NCBI GenBank assembly: GCA_000620545.1
Contig: JIBA01000016.1
Location: 310,001 to 374,000, forward strand
Reading direction: 5' to 3'
Length of the DNA: 64,000 bases
Origin: Intrasporangiaceae bacterium URHB0013
GTDB lineage: Bacteria; Actinomycetota; Actinomycetes; Actinomycetales; Dermatophilaceae
Shown: positions 44,809 to 52,898 of the stretch, one piece after another
Layout: each line of letters opens with the position of its first letter
Position numbering within the stretch: the stretch's first letter is position 1
Made by a program: the position numbers and the translations under genes
The notes under the pieces: model-generated
Told to the model about the DNA's origin: nothing
What the model saw: only the letters and a program-made list of their open reading frames with translations
Database searches by the model: none

Positions 44809-44955
44809 CCTCCGAGCGTACGCAGGACCCGATCAGCCGGGCGGCCAGGCGCCCCAGCCTGCCGACGTGGTGCCGGATCCTGCGAGTGCCGTCGGCCGAC
44901 CGCCCGTCGAAGTGGTGATCCACGCATTGCCCGCGCGGCGGCATACGGTGTGTTC

Positions 44956-46173
44956 GTGACCGACAACCACGCCCACGCCTCTGGTGCGCCCTTCGACGCG
45001 ACCGTGCCCGTCCCCACCCACGACGCCACCCCGCCGACCCGAGCGCGTGACGAGCCTGCGGCCCTGCCCGGCATCGAGGCCGCGGCTGTGCCGCCCGGCA
45101 TCCGCGTCGCGAGCGACTGGGCCTGGCGCGTGCTGCTCATCGGAGCGGCCATCTACCTGCTGTCGCTCGCCGTCCGCACAGTCTCCGAGATCGTCGTTCC
45201 CGTCGCCATAGCCATCCTCCTGACAGCGCTGCTCCGCCCCGTCGCCAACTGGCTGCACCAGCGGATGAACCCCGGCGCCGCAGCCGGCATCACGCTCCTT
45301 GGCACCATCCTGCTCATCGGCGCACTCTTCACGCTCGTCGGTACGCAGTTCAGCAGCGGGTTCTCCGACCTGACCAGCCAGGTCGCCACCGGCCTCGAGC
45401 GCATCCGTGACTGGGTGCGCACGACGTTCAAGATCACCGACGCGCAGTTCGACCAGTACTTCAACACCATCCGCGACCGGGTGAGCGAGTCGGGCAACCT
45501 CGGCGACACGGCGACGTCGGTGGGCCTCACCGCGACGCACTTCATCGCGGGCCTGTTCATCGCGCTCTTCTCGCTCTTCTTCTTCCTCTACGAGGGGCCG
45601 CGCATCTGGACCTGGGTCGTGCGACTCTTCCCGCGCGCCACCCGCCCGCGCATCGACTCCTCGGGCGTCATCGCCTGGCACCAGCTCTCGGCGTTCGTCC
45701 GCGCGACGATGATCGTGGCCTTCGTCGACGCCGTCGGGATCTCGGTGGGCGCGGCCATCCTCAAGGTGCCGTTCGCCTTCGCGATCGGCATCCTCGTCTT
45801 CATCCTGGCCTTCATCCCGATCGTCGGAGCCCTGCTCTCAGGAGCCGTCGCGGTGCTGCTCGCCCTCGTCGCGCACGGCCCGGGCGTCGCGCTCATCATG
45901 CTCGCGGTCGTGATCGGCGTCCAGCAGCTCGAGTCGCACGTGCTCCAGCCCTTCCTGCTCGGCAAGGCGGTGAGCGTCCACCCGCTCGCCGTGATCCTCG
46001 CCATCGCGACCGGCTCGATCATCGCCGGCATCGTCGGTGCGCTCGTCGCCGTCCCCTTCGCCGCGGTGCTCAACGCCGTCGGCAAGCACCTCTTCAGCGA
46101 CGAGCCGGAGGGCGAGCTGGACCGGCAGATGAGGGAGTCAGCCGACGAGGGGGGCGCCCCCGCCAACGCCTGA
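44956..46173 (+). CDS. AI-2E family transporter (permease)
   Basis: A 405-aa membrane protein with about eight transmembrane helices. The GTG start gives VTDNHAHASG...; a GTG at 44950 is possible too. A cytoplasmic N-terminal segment of about 50 residues comes first. GLFIALFSLFFFLYEGPRIWTWVV is the central segment, and FIPIVGALLSGAVAVLLALV / IGVQQLESHVLQPFLLGKAVSVHPLAVILAIATG the family signature at the C-terminal half. Some members export AI-2; others are Na+/H+ antiporters. The substrate is not assignable here. Confidence 0.93.
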   Translation: MTDNHAHASGAPFDATVPVPTHDATPPTRARDEPAALPGIEAAAVPPGIRVASDWAWRVLLIGAAIYLLSLAVRTVSEIVVPVAIAILLTALLRPVANWLHQRMNPGAAAGITLLGTILLIGALFTLVGTQFSSGFSDLTSQVATGLERIRDWVRTTFKITDAQFDQYFNTIRDRVSESGNLGDTATSVGLTATHFIAGLFIALFSLFFFLYEGPRIWTWVVRLFPRATRPRIDSSGVIAWHQLSAFVRATMIVAFVDAVGISVGAAILKVPFAFAIGILVFILAFIPIVGALLSGAVAVLLALVAHGPGVALIMLAVVIGVQQLESHVLQPFLLGKAVSVHPLAVILAIATGSIIAGIVGALVAVPFAAVLNAVGKHLFSDEPEGELDRQMRESADEGGAPANA

Positions 46174-46505
46174 CCCGAGGCCTGCCGCGGTCCCTGCCCA
46201 CGTCCCAACCGTGGCGTATGCCGTGCGGCAGGCTCGGGGTACCCTCCGCACGGGGCGTATGCCGTGCGGGCCGCCCGGGGTACCACGGCGAACGGGCGCG
46301 TACGTCGCGCGGCCGGCTCGAGGACCTCCGGAAGTGGCCTATGCGGTGAGCCGCCTCGGCGCCCCGGCGAGCCGCGGGGTCACCGACACGCGAGCGGTCC
46401 CACGACCACGTCCACCTCGGACGTGCGATGCTCCCGGAGTCGCGTGGCTCCGGACCTCACCTGCTCCGGGCCGAGTCCTGCGACGGGTTCGGCGGTCGCC
46501 GGTGC
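46174..46505. repeat. Gap with 31-bp direct repeat and CGTATGCCG motif
   Basis: Two 31-base copies, 46213-46243 and 46254-46284, both begin GGCGTATGCCGTGCGG and end CGGGGTACC, differing in the middle. A third, degenerate copy (GGCGCGTACGTCGCGCGG) follows. No gene is supported here; the short frames translate into repeats. The rest of the gap shows nothing. Confidence 0.7.
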
Positions 46506-47618
46506 CTACTGGGAGACGGCGCGGCGGGCAAAGAGTGCCCGGTCGTCGAGCTCCTCGGCCTCTTCGGCGAACTCGGGGGTGTCGAAGACGTCGGCCGGGA
46601 TGCCGGTCTCGGTGTAGCGCGGCTCGGCCCTGGCCTTGAGCGCATAGGTCGGGCGCGGCACGGGCACCGGGCTCCAGCTGCCCTCGGCCGGCTGCTCGGG
46701 CACGGCCGCGGGGACCTCACCCCTGATCGGCGCCTGGACGTCGAAGACGCCGGGCTCGACGTGGTGCGCAACGACGACCTGCGCCTCGCGGGAGACCGCC
46801 ACGACCGTCGACGGCTCCGCGGCGGCGGCGCTGTGGATGACCTGCGTGTCCTCGCTCGAGAGGGCGGGCACGTGGTGGACGGCGGCACGGGTCTCGTCGT
46901 GGCGACGACCGCGCCGACGGCCCCGGACCTGCCCCTTGGCATCGGAATGGGTGCGCAGGCGGTCGGCCTGGGCCTCGGCCCGCAGCCACACGAGCACGGC
47001 GCCGATGGTGAGGACGGCGAAGGGTACCGAGATCCACAGGAGCACCCCGGTGACCGTCAGCACGACGGAGACGGGTAGCCAGGCGATCGCGACGAGGAGC
47101 AGCGCCGCACGGAGGCGGCGTCGTGCCAGCGGGACCCGCGCGGCCGGCGGTCCCGGGGGACGCCCTTGGCGCCCGGCTCCGTGGCTCGACCGGCGGGCTG
47201 ACTCGGGCATGCGGTCCACCTCGGCGGCGTAGGGGGCGATGGCGTGGTCGGTGTGTCTGGGTCCTGACGGGGTGGACCGGATGCCCGAGGCGGCGAGCGG
47301 GGTGGCGGTGACGCGCCCGTCGGCGCGGCGGGCGACGAGGGGTGAGGGGTGGCGCGACGTGCCGGCGGGAACGGCCCGCTTCACGTCCACGGCGGGCCGA
47401 GCCGGGTTCGCGGGCGTGACGGCATACGAGTGGGGCCGCAGCGTGCTCAGCGCGGCGGTCGGAAGGGCTGGTCGCTTCTCGAGGACGCGCATGGCCTCGG
47501 AGAAGCCCTCGACCGACCGGGACGCGGCCGCGTCCTCGCGGCGGCGAGCCCAGTGCTGCACGAGATAGGCAGCCCAGATCGCCACGATGACGACGAAGAT
47601 CAGGCTGCTGACTGGCAC
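46506..47618 (-). CDS. Division-associated membrane protein, GlpR/SepX type
   Basis: A 370-aa protein starting (GTG) VPVSSLIFVVIVAIWAAYLVQHWARRREDAAASRSVEGFSEAMRVLEKR, the hallmark N-terminal membrane segment and following helix of actinobacterial SepX/GlpR. A second pair of membrane segments, LLLVAIAWLPVSVVLTVTG and VPFAVLTIGAVLVWL, is near residues 190-235. The C-terminal half is low-complexity. In corynebacteria GlpR is the membrane receptor for Glp, a gephyrin/MoeA-like division protein; in Streptomyces SepX stabilises the divisome. It lies in the same locus as a Glp/MoeA domain here, supporting this call. Confidence 0.8.
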   Translation of the reverse strand: MPVSSLIFVVIVAIWAAYLVQHWARRREDAAASRSVEGFSEAMRVLEKRPALPTAALSTLRPHSYAVTPANPARPAVDVKRAVPAGTSRHPSPLVARRADGRVTATPLAASGIRSTPSGPRHTDHAIAPYAAEVDRMPESARRSSHGAGRQGRPPGPPAARVPLARRRLRAALLLVAIAWLPVSVVLTVTGVLLWISVPFAVLTIGAVLVWLRAEAQADRLRTHSDAKGQVRGRRRGRRHDETRAAVHHVPALSSEDTQVIHSAAAAEPSTVVAVSREAQVVVAHHVEPGVFDVQAPIRGEVPAAVPEQPAEGSWSPVPVPRPTYALKARAEPRYTETGIPADVFDTPEFAEEAEELDDRALFARRAVSQ

Positions 47619-47688
47619 GTGACCCACGGTAGGACGCGGTTCGATGACGGCCTCGCACATTCGAGGCGTGTCGCGCAAGAGGCTGGTG

Positions 47689-48357
47689 TTACACCTGTGA
47701 CAGGCGAGCCATCAGCGTCGTACCGGCGAGGTCCTCGCTCGTGACGGCAAAGGACCGGTGGTCACGCCAGGCGCCGTCGATGTGCAGGAACCGCTCGCGC
47801 ACTCCCTCGTCGCGCAGACCGAGGCGCTCGACGACGCGCAGAGACGGAACGTTGTCGAGCCGGATGTTGACCTCGACGCGGTGCAGGCCACCGGCGCCGA
47901 GCGCGTGGTCGATGGCCAGCGCCAGCGCGCGGGTCGCGATGCCGCGCCCGGTGACGGACTCGTCGAGCCAGTAGCCGGCCGCCCCCGACTGCTGGGCGGC
48001 ACGGACGATCCCGAACAGGTGGACCTGACCGACGATGCGTCCGCCGACCTCGACGACCCAGGGCAAGGCCCGGTCGGCACGCGCCTCGACGTCGAGGTCA
48101 CGGACGAACTGCCGGAACGAGACCGGTGCCCGCGCGGGAGATCCCGGCGGCAGGGTGGGCTCCCACGGCTGGACGTATGCCGCGTTGTCGCGCCGCACCC
48201 GCTGCCAGTCCCGCTCGTCGTCCACGCGAAGGGGACGCAGCACGAGGGGAGGCTCGGCGGAGGCGTCACGGAGGACGACCGGCCAGCGCGCCTGGCCGTC
48301 ACGGTGCGGACGCCACGGCATCCTCACCGCCGGCCGCCGAGCGAGGTCCGGGCGCAC
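47689..48357 (-). CDS. GNAT acetyltransferase, RimJ-like
   Basis: A 222-aa GNAT protein of the RimJ/RimL group. GQVHLFGIVRAAQQSGAAGYWLDESVTGRGIATRALALAIDHAL holds the acetyl-CoA loop (GRGIA), and HRVEVNIRLDNVPSLRVVERLGLRDEG gives the neighbouring N-terminal-alanine acetyltransferase pattern. The GTG start has GGGGGAC upstream. The rimJ-like gene between Glp and GlpR is a conserved feature of this locus in actinobacteria. The target protein is unknown. Confidence 0.88.
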   Translation of the reverse strand: MRPDLARRPAVRMPWRPHRDGQARWPVVLRDASAEPPLVLRPLRVDDERDWQRVRRDNAAYVQPWEPTLPPGSPARAPVSFRQFVRDLDVEARADRALPWVVEVGGRIVGQVHLFGIVRAAQQSGAAGYWLDESVTGRGIATRALALAIDHALGAGGLHRVEVNIRLDNVPSLRVVERLGLRDEGVRERFLHIDGAWRDHRSFAVTSEDLAGTTLMARLSQV

Positions 48358-48396
48358 CGAGTCCCCCAGTGTCGCAGTCGAACCCGAGCCCTCACG

Positions 48397-48891
48397 TCAG
48401 TGGTCACTGCCCGGCACCTGGTCGAGGGCGTGGCCCAGGACCGGCTCGAGGACGTCGAGCGCGTCGGCAACACCTCCGCGGGAGCCTGGGAGGTTGGCCA
48501 CGAGGGTGCGGCCCGCCAGACCGACGAGCCCACGCGAGAGCATCGCCGTCGGCACGCCCTTGGCGACACCTGCGGCGCGGATCGCCTCGGCCACGCCCGG
48601 CACGAGCCGGTCGAGCAGTGGTGCGGTCTGCTCCGGGGTCACGTCGGTGGGCGTGAGTCCGGTGCCGCCGGTGGTCAGCACGAGCTCGGGTGCGCCCGCG
48701 AGCGCCTCACGCAGGGCCAGGCCGAACGCGTCGCCGTCCGGCACGACGACCGGGTCGCCCACCTCGAAGCCCCACGCGCGGAGCCGCTCCACGACGACGG
48801 GGCCCGACGTGTCGCCGTAGACGCCGGCTGCGGCGCGGGTGGAGGCGGTGACGACGACGGCCCGACGGCCCGTGCCGAGACCTTCACTCAT
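48397..48891 (-). CDS. Molybdopterin adenylyltransferase-like protein (MoaB/Mog)
   Basis: A 164-aa MoaB/Mog-fold protein with RAAVVVTASTRAAAGVYGDTSGPVVVERL, VLTTGGTGLTPTDVTPEQTAPLLDRLVPG and LPGSRGGVADALDVL. The TGGTG loop binds molybdopterin in Mog, which activates it with ATP before metal insertion. It overlaps moaC by 8 bases. I prefer Mog/MoaB over MoeA because of the short, single-domain size. Confidence 0.88.
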   Translation of the reverse strand: MSEGLGTGRRAVVVTASTRAAAGVYGDTSGPVVVERLRAWGFEVGDPVVVPDGDAFGLALREALAGAPELVLTTGGTGLTPTDVTPEQTAPLLDRLVPGVAEAIRAAGVAKGVPTAMLSRGLVGLAGRTLVANLPGSRGGVADALDVLEPVLGHALDQVPGSDH

Positions 48892-49390
48892 GCCAGTCGC
48901 CCGATCGGCCGCCCGACTTCGCGGTGACGCGCACGTCGGTGATGCGGCCGTGCCTGTCGACGGCCTTGACCATGTCGATGAGCGTCAGGGCCGCGACCGA
49001 GACGGCTGTCAACGCCTCCATCTCGATGCCCGTGCGGTCGGCCGTACGCACGGTCGCGGTGATGTCGGCGCCGTCGTCGGCCACGACGACCTCGACCTCC
49101 ACCCCGTGGACCGCGATCGGGTGCGCGAGCGGGATGAGCTCGGGGGTGCGCTTGACCGCCTGGATGCCGGCGATCCGGGCCACGGCCAGGGCGTCGCCCT
49201 TGGGGACCCGGCCCGTCCGCAGGGCTGAGACGGCCTGGGCGCTGAGCAGGACTCGTCCGGCGGCGCTCGCCTCCCTGGCGGTGACGGCCTTGGCCGACAC
49301 GTCGACCATGTGGGCGGTGCCGTCGGCGCGCACGTGCGTCAACGTGGGCGCCTCGGCGTCCGAGGGCGGCTCGGGCGGGCGGTCGGTCAT
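48884..49390 (-). CDS. moaC: Cyclic pyranopterin monophosphate synthase
   Basis: A 168-aa protein acting with MoaA to turn GTP derivatives into cPMP, the first molybdopterin intermediate. LTHVRADGTAHMVDVSAKAVTAREASAAGRV, LIPLAHPIAVHGVEV and TGIEMEALTAVSVAALTLIDMVKA are all MoaC motifs, including the catalytic His and Lys positions. It overlaps the fused GalU-MoeA gene by one base (TGATG), so these genes are translated together. Confidence 0.93.
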   Translation of the reverse strand: MTDRPPEPPSDAEAPTLTHVRADGTAHMVDVSAKAVTAREASAAGRVLLSAQAVSALRTGRVPKGDALAVARIAGIQAVKRTPELIPLAHPIAVHGVEVEVVVADDGADITATVRTADRTGIEMEALTAVSVAALTLIDMVKAVDRHGRITDVRVTAKSGGRSGDWHE

Positions 49391-52032
49391 CAGGCCTCCT
49401 TGTCGAGGACGAGCACGTCGACGACCTCGCCGGCGACGAGCTCGGTGACGTCCTCGGGGACGACGAAGAGCGCGTTCGCCCGGGACAGGTCGGCGACGAA
49501 GTGCGACCCCTGCCCTGCGACCGGCACGGCGACGAGCGTGCCCTCGGTGGAGCGCGACACGACGGCACGCCCGAACTGACGCCGACCGCCGAACGACTCG
49601 ACACCGGAGATGAGGGTGGCGGGTCGGGCCCGGCGCTTCTCCGGGGTCAGGCGCATGAGGCGGCGGAGAGCCGGGCGCACGAAGACCTCGAACGACACGA
49701 AGGAGGAGACGGGGTTGCCGGGCAGGGCGAAGAGCGGCACGTGCCTGCCGCCCGGTCCGGTGAGCAGGCCGTAGCCCTGGGGCTTTCCGGGTTGCATCGC
49801 CACCTTGACGAAGTCGATGCCCTTGTCGTGCAGGGCGCTCTTGACGACGTCGTAGGCCCCCATGGACACGCCGCCGCTCGTGATGACGACATCGGCCCCG
49901 GCGACGACCTCGTGGAGCACGGCGAGCAGCTCCTCGTCGGTGTCACCGACGGCCGCCCGGATCTCCGCCGACGCGCCCGCGCCGACCGCGGCAGCCCAGA
50001 GCATGGACGAGTTCGAGTCGTGGATCTGACCGTGCTGCAAGGGTTTTCCGGGCTGGACGAGCTCGGCACCGGTGGACAGCACCACGACGTGCGGCCGCCG
50101 GTGGACCTCGACCTCGGCGTGACCGCAGGCGGCGAGCAGGGCGATCGTGCGCGGTCCGACGACCTCGCCGGCGGGGACGACGACCGCGCCCGACGTGACG
50201 TCCTCGCCCTTCGGACGGATGTAGCGGCCGCGCGTCACGGTCGTGCGGCACTCGACCTCACCTGTCGCGGCGCCGTCCGTGTCCTCGACGGCGATGATCG
50301 CGTCGGCGCCCTGGGGGATCGGGGCACCCGTCATGATCCGGGCCGCCTCCCCCACGCCGACGGAGAAGGTGGGGTCGGCTCCCGCGGCCACCTCACCGAC
50401 GATGCGCAACCGCACCGGGGAGTCGCCGGCGTCCGCCAGGGACTCGGCGCGCACGGCATACCCGTCCATGGCGGAGTTGTCGAAGCGCGGGAGGTCGACC
50501 TTGGCGCGGACGTCCCGCGCCACGACGAGACCGAGGGCCTCGGTGAGCGGCGTCCCCCGGGTCGGCGACGGCTCGAGCGTCGACAGGATGGCCCTGAGGT
50601 GCTCGTCGACCGTGCGCACGTCGCCGGGCGTCGTGAGCGGCGCGGACGTCGGCGTGGGCAGCTCGCCGAGCACGGCATCGTCGAGGACACGGCGGTAACC
50701 GTCGATGAGGACCTCACCGACGCAGCGGACGTTGCGGCCGAAGACCGGGTCGCCGATGACGCGCAGGCTGGTGCAGTCGCGCATCGAGGGAACTCCCTTG
50801 GGGAACCGCTTCTCGAAGCCGGACACGAAGCGGTAGGCCGAGTCGAGGTCGACGAAGGGCTCGGGACCGTCGACGGCGGCGACGACGTGATAGCCCTCGT
50901 CGAGGGAGAAGAAGTCGGAGCGGATGACCAGCAGGTCGTTCGTCGTCTTGACCGGACGGAAGCGCGTGCGCGGCACGAGGATCGCCTCGGAGCCCTCGAA
51001 CACCTCGATCGCGGTGCCCATCGCCGACTCGAGCTGGATGACGTCCGGGGAGCTCGGGTCGGCGGGGTCGACGTTCTTGTGGTTGACGATGATGGGCAGG
51101 CCGAGAACGCCCTGCTTCGCCGTCATGCGCTCGCGCAGCACCTCGAGGTTGATCCACACGTTGTTGGCGTTGAAGGTGCTGTGACGCTTGATGTCGCGGA
51201 AGTAGCGCTCCTCCCCCTCGGCCACCATCGCCGTGTCGCGCAGCACGATCCGGCCGTCGGACCGGCGCACCGCGAAGTGGCCACCCTTGCGGTCGCTCTT
51301 GGTCCGCCGGCACACCTCGGCGACGTAGGGCAGCCCACGCTCGACCATCCAGGCCGCGACATCGGGGTCGCAGGTGGCGCCGAGGTTGTCGGAGTTGGAG
51401 AGGAACGCGTAGCGGATCCCCTTCTCGAGCAGCGCGTCGAGCACGCCGGACGTCACGAGCGAGACGTAGATGTCGCCGTGGCCGGGCGGGCACCACTCCA
51501 GCTCGGGGTCCGCGGGCCACTGCACGGGCATGAGGTCGTCGGGCCGCAGCTTCGGCTCGGCGTTCTGGATGAAGTCGAGCGGCAGTCCCTCGACCGGCAG
51601 GTCAGGGTACTTCGCGAGGATCTTGAGCGACTCCTCCGACGTGCGGAACGAGTTCATCAGCACGAGGGGCAGCTCGACCCCCCACTGCTCGCGCAGGGCC
51701 AGCACCTGCAGGGCGATGATGTCGAGGAAGGTCAGCCCGTCCTTGACCTCGAGCGCCGACTTCGCGCCCGTCATGCCCATGCCGGTGCCGAGACCGCCGT
51801 TGAGCTTGATGACCGCGGTCTGGGACAGGGCCTCGCGAGCCTCCTCGTCGGAGACCCGGACCTCGCGCAGGGTCTGCACCTCGCCGAGCGGCTCGATGGA
51901 CTCCTCGGAGATCGTGCCCAGCGCTCCGGCCTGCAGCTGCTCGTAGTAGTGCTCGAACACCCTGATCGCCTCGGGACCGAGGCCCCGGTCGCGCATCAGT
52001 GCGACGGACGCGTGGAGCCCCTGGTCACTCAT
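49390..52032 (-). CDS. UDP-glucose pyrophosphorylase fused to MoeA/Glp domain
   Basis: One open frame of 880 residues. Residues 1-about 470 are a UGP2-type UTP-glucose-1-phosphate uridylyltransferase (LNGGLGTGMGMTGAKSALEVKDGLTFLD, later NANNVWINLEVLRERM and IVNHKNVDP). Residues 472-880 are a MoeA/gephyrin-like domain (DNSAMDGYAV, SGGVSMGAYDVVKSAL, LPGNPVSSFV). In other actinobacteria galU and glp (moeA) are separate neighbours. Here V472, coded GTG at 50619 and starting VRTVDEHLRAIL, looks like the former MoeA start. No stop intervenes. The protein could link UDP-glucose supply to division or molybdopterin work. Starting at ATG 52032 (MSDQGLHASVALMRDRG). Confidence 0.85.
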   Translation of the reverse strand: MSDQGLHASVALMRDRGLGPEAIRVFEHYYEQLQAGALGTISEESIEPLGEVQTLREVRVSDEEAREALSQTAVIKLNGGLGTGMGMTGAKSALEVKDGLTFLDIIALQVLALREQWGVELPLVLMNSFRTSEESLKILAKYPDLPVEGLPLDFIQNAEPKLRPDDLMPVQWPADPELEWCPPGHGDIYVSLVTSGVLDALLEKGIRYAFLSNSDNLGATCDPDVAAWMVERGLPYVAEVCRRTKSDRKGGHFAVRRSDGRIVLRDTAMVAEGEERYFRDIKRHSTFNANNVWINLEVLRERMTAKQGVLGLPIIVNHKNVDPADPSSPDVIQLESAMGTAIEVFEGSEAILVPRTRFRPVKTTNDLLVIRSDFFSLDEGYHVVAAVDGPEPFVDLDSAYRFVSGFEKRFPKGVPSMRDCTSLRVIGDPVFGRNVRCVGEVLIDGYRRVLDDAVLGELPTPTSAPLTTPGDVRTVDEHLRAILSTLEPSPTRGTPLTEALGLVVARDVRAKVDLPRFDNSAMDGYAVRAESLADAGDSPVRLRIVGEVAAGADPTFSVGVGEAARIMTGAPIPQGADAIIAVEDTDGAATGEVECRTTVTRGRYIRPKGEDVTSGAVVVPAGEVVGPRTIALLAACGHAEVEVHRRPHVVVLSTGAELVQPGKPLQHGQIHDSNSSMLWAAAVGAGASAEIRAAVGDTDEELLAVLHEVVAGADVVITSGGVSMGAYDVVKSALHDKGIDFVKVAMQPGKPQGYGLLTGPGGRHVPLFALPGNPVSSFVSFEVFVRPALRRLMRLTPEKRRARPATLISGVESFGGRRQFGRAVVSRSTEGTLVAVPVAGQGSHFVADLSRANALFVVPEDVTELVAGEVVDVLVLDKEA

Positions 52033-52091
52033 GGGCATCACCTTACGATGGGCTGCATGTGCGGCACCCGGGTGAGCGGAATGTGCTCGTG

Positions 52092-52706
52092 GTGAGCGCA
52101 CCGGGCAAGCATGACCTGCGTCACGCGGCACGGGGCCGTCGCCGCGACATCGCGTCGCGGCTCGGCCCCGCTGAGCGCGAGACCGCCGCGGCGGCGATCG
52201 CGGAGGCCGTGCTGCGGTTCGTGCCGGACCCCTCCCGGGTGGCCGTCTACGAGTCCCTGCCGGACGAGCCACCGACCGGCCGCCTCGTCGAGGCCCTCCT
52301 CGCGGCGGGGCACGAGGTCATCGTGCCCGTCGTGCTCGACGACTTCTCCCTGGAGTGGAGGGGTGCGGTGCCCGGCACGGCGGGCGACGCCTCCACCGTG
52401 CGGAGGCCACGTCATGGCGGCCACGCAGCGTCGACCGACGAGCGGCAGGGTTGGCTGGGCACCGACGCCCTCGCGACGTGCGACCTCGTCGTGACACCGG
52501 GCCTGTCGGTCGACCCGCACGGCACGCGGCTCGGCCAGGGTGGCGGCTGCTACGACCGCGCGCTGCTGCACCGCGACCCGGCCGCGCCGGTCGTGACGCT
52601 GCTCCACGAGGGCGAGCAGAGCGACACTGACCTGCCTGCCGACCCCCACGACCTGCCGGTCGACGGCTACGTCACGACGACCGGGCGCGTGGTGCGCCTG
52701 CGCTGA
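52092..52706 (+). CDS. 5-formyltetrahydrofolate cyclo-ligase family protein
   Basis: A 204-aa protein. Start is GTG 52092 (VSAPGKHDLRHAARGRRRDIASRL); an earlier in-frame GTG (52083) is possible. The basic N terminus, RVAVYESLPDEPPTGRLVEALLAAGHEVIVP and DLVVTPGLSVDPHGTRLGQGGGCYDRALL fit MTHFS, with the G-x-R-LGQGGGCYDR motif near residue 155. It converts 5-formyl-THF to methenyl-THF with ATP. It is divergent from the galU-moeA fusion; galU-cyclo-ligase neighbours are common in actinobacteria. Confidence 0.92.
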   Translation: MSAPGKHDLRHAARGRRRDIASRLGPAERETAAAAIAEAVLRFVPDPSRVAVYESLPDEPPTGRLVEALLAAGHEVIVPVVLDDFSLEWRGAVPGTAGDASTVRRPRHGGHAASTDERQGWLGTDALATCDLVVTPGLSVDPHGTRLGQGGGCYDRALLHRDPAAPVVTLLHEGEQSDTDLPADPHDLPVDGYVTTTGRVVRLR

Positions 52707-52796
52707 AGAGCAGCGGGTGGCGGCTGAGCCGACGCTCCGCACCGGTGCACCCGGCCGGGGACACGGCATACGCCATCGGCCGCTCGGGCCCGCCGC

Positions 52797-52835
52797 GGGT
52801 GCCGCGGGTGCCGTGGGTGCCGCCGGTGCCCCGGT
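52797..52835. repeat. 9-bp tandem repeat GGGTGCCGC
   Basis: Four or so slightly diverged copies of GGGTGCCGC follow one another between the convergent cyclo-ligase and acylase genes. Further on, GGTCGAGCGG and GGTCGAGTGG recur. No gene is coded here. Confidence 0.65.
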
Positions 52836-52898
52836 CGAGCGGCCCGCCGGTACCCGGTCGGGTCGAGTGGCACGTCGGGGCAGGGTCGGGTCGAGCGG

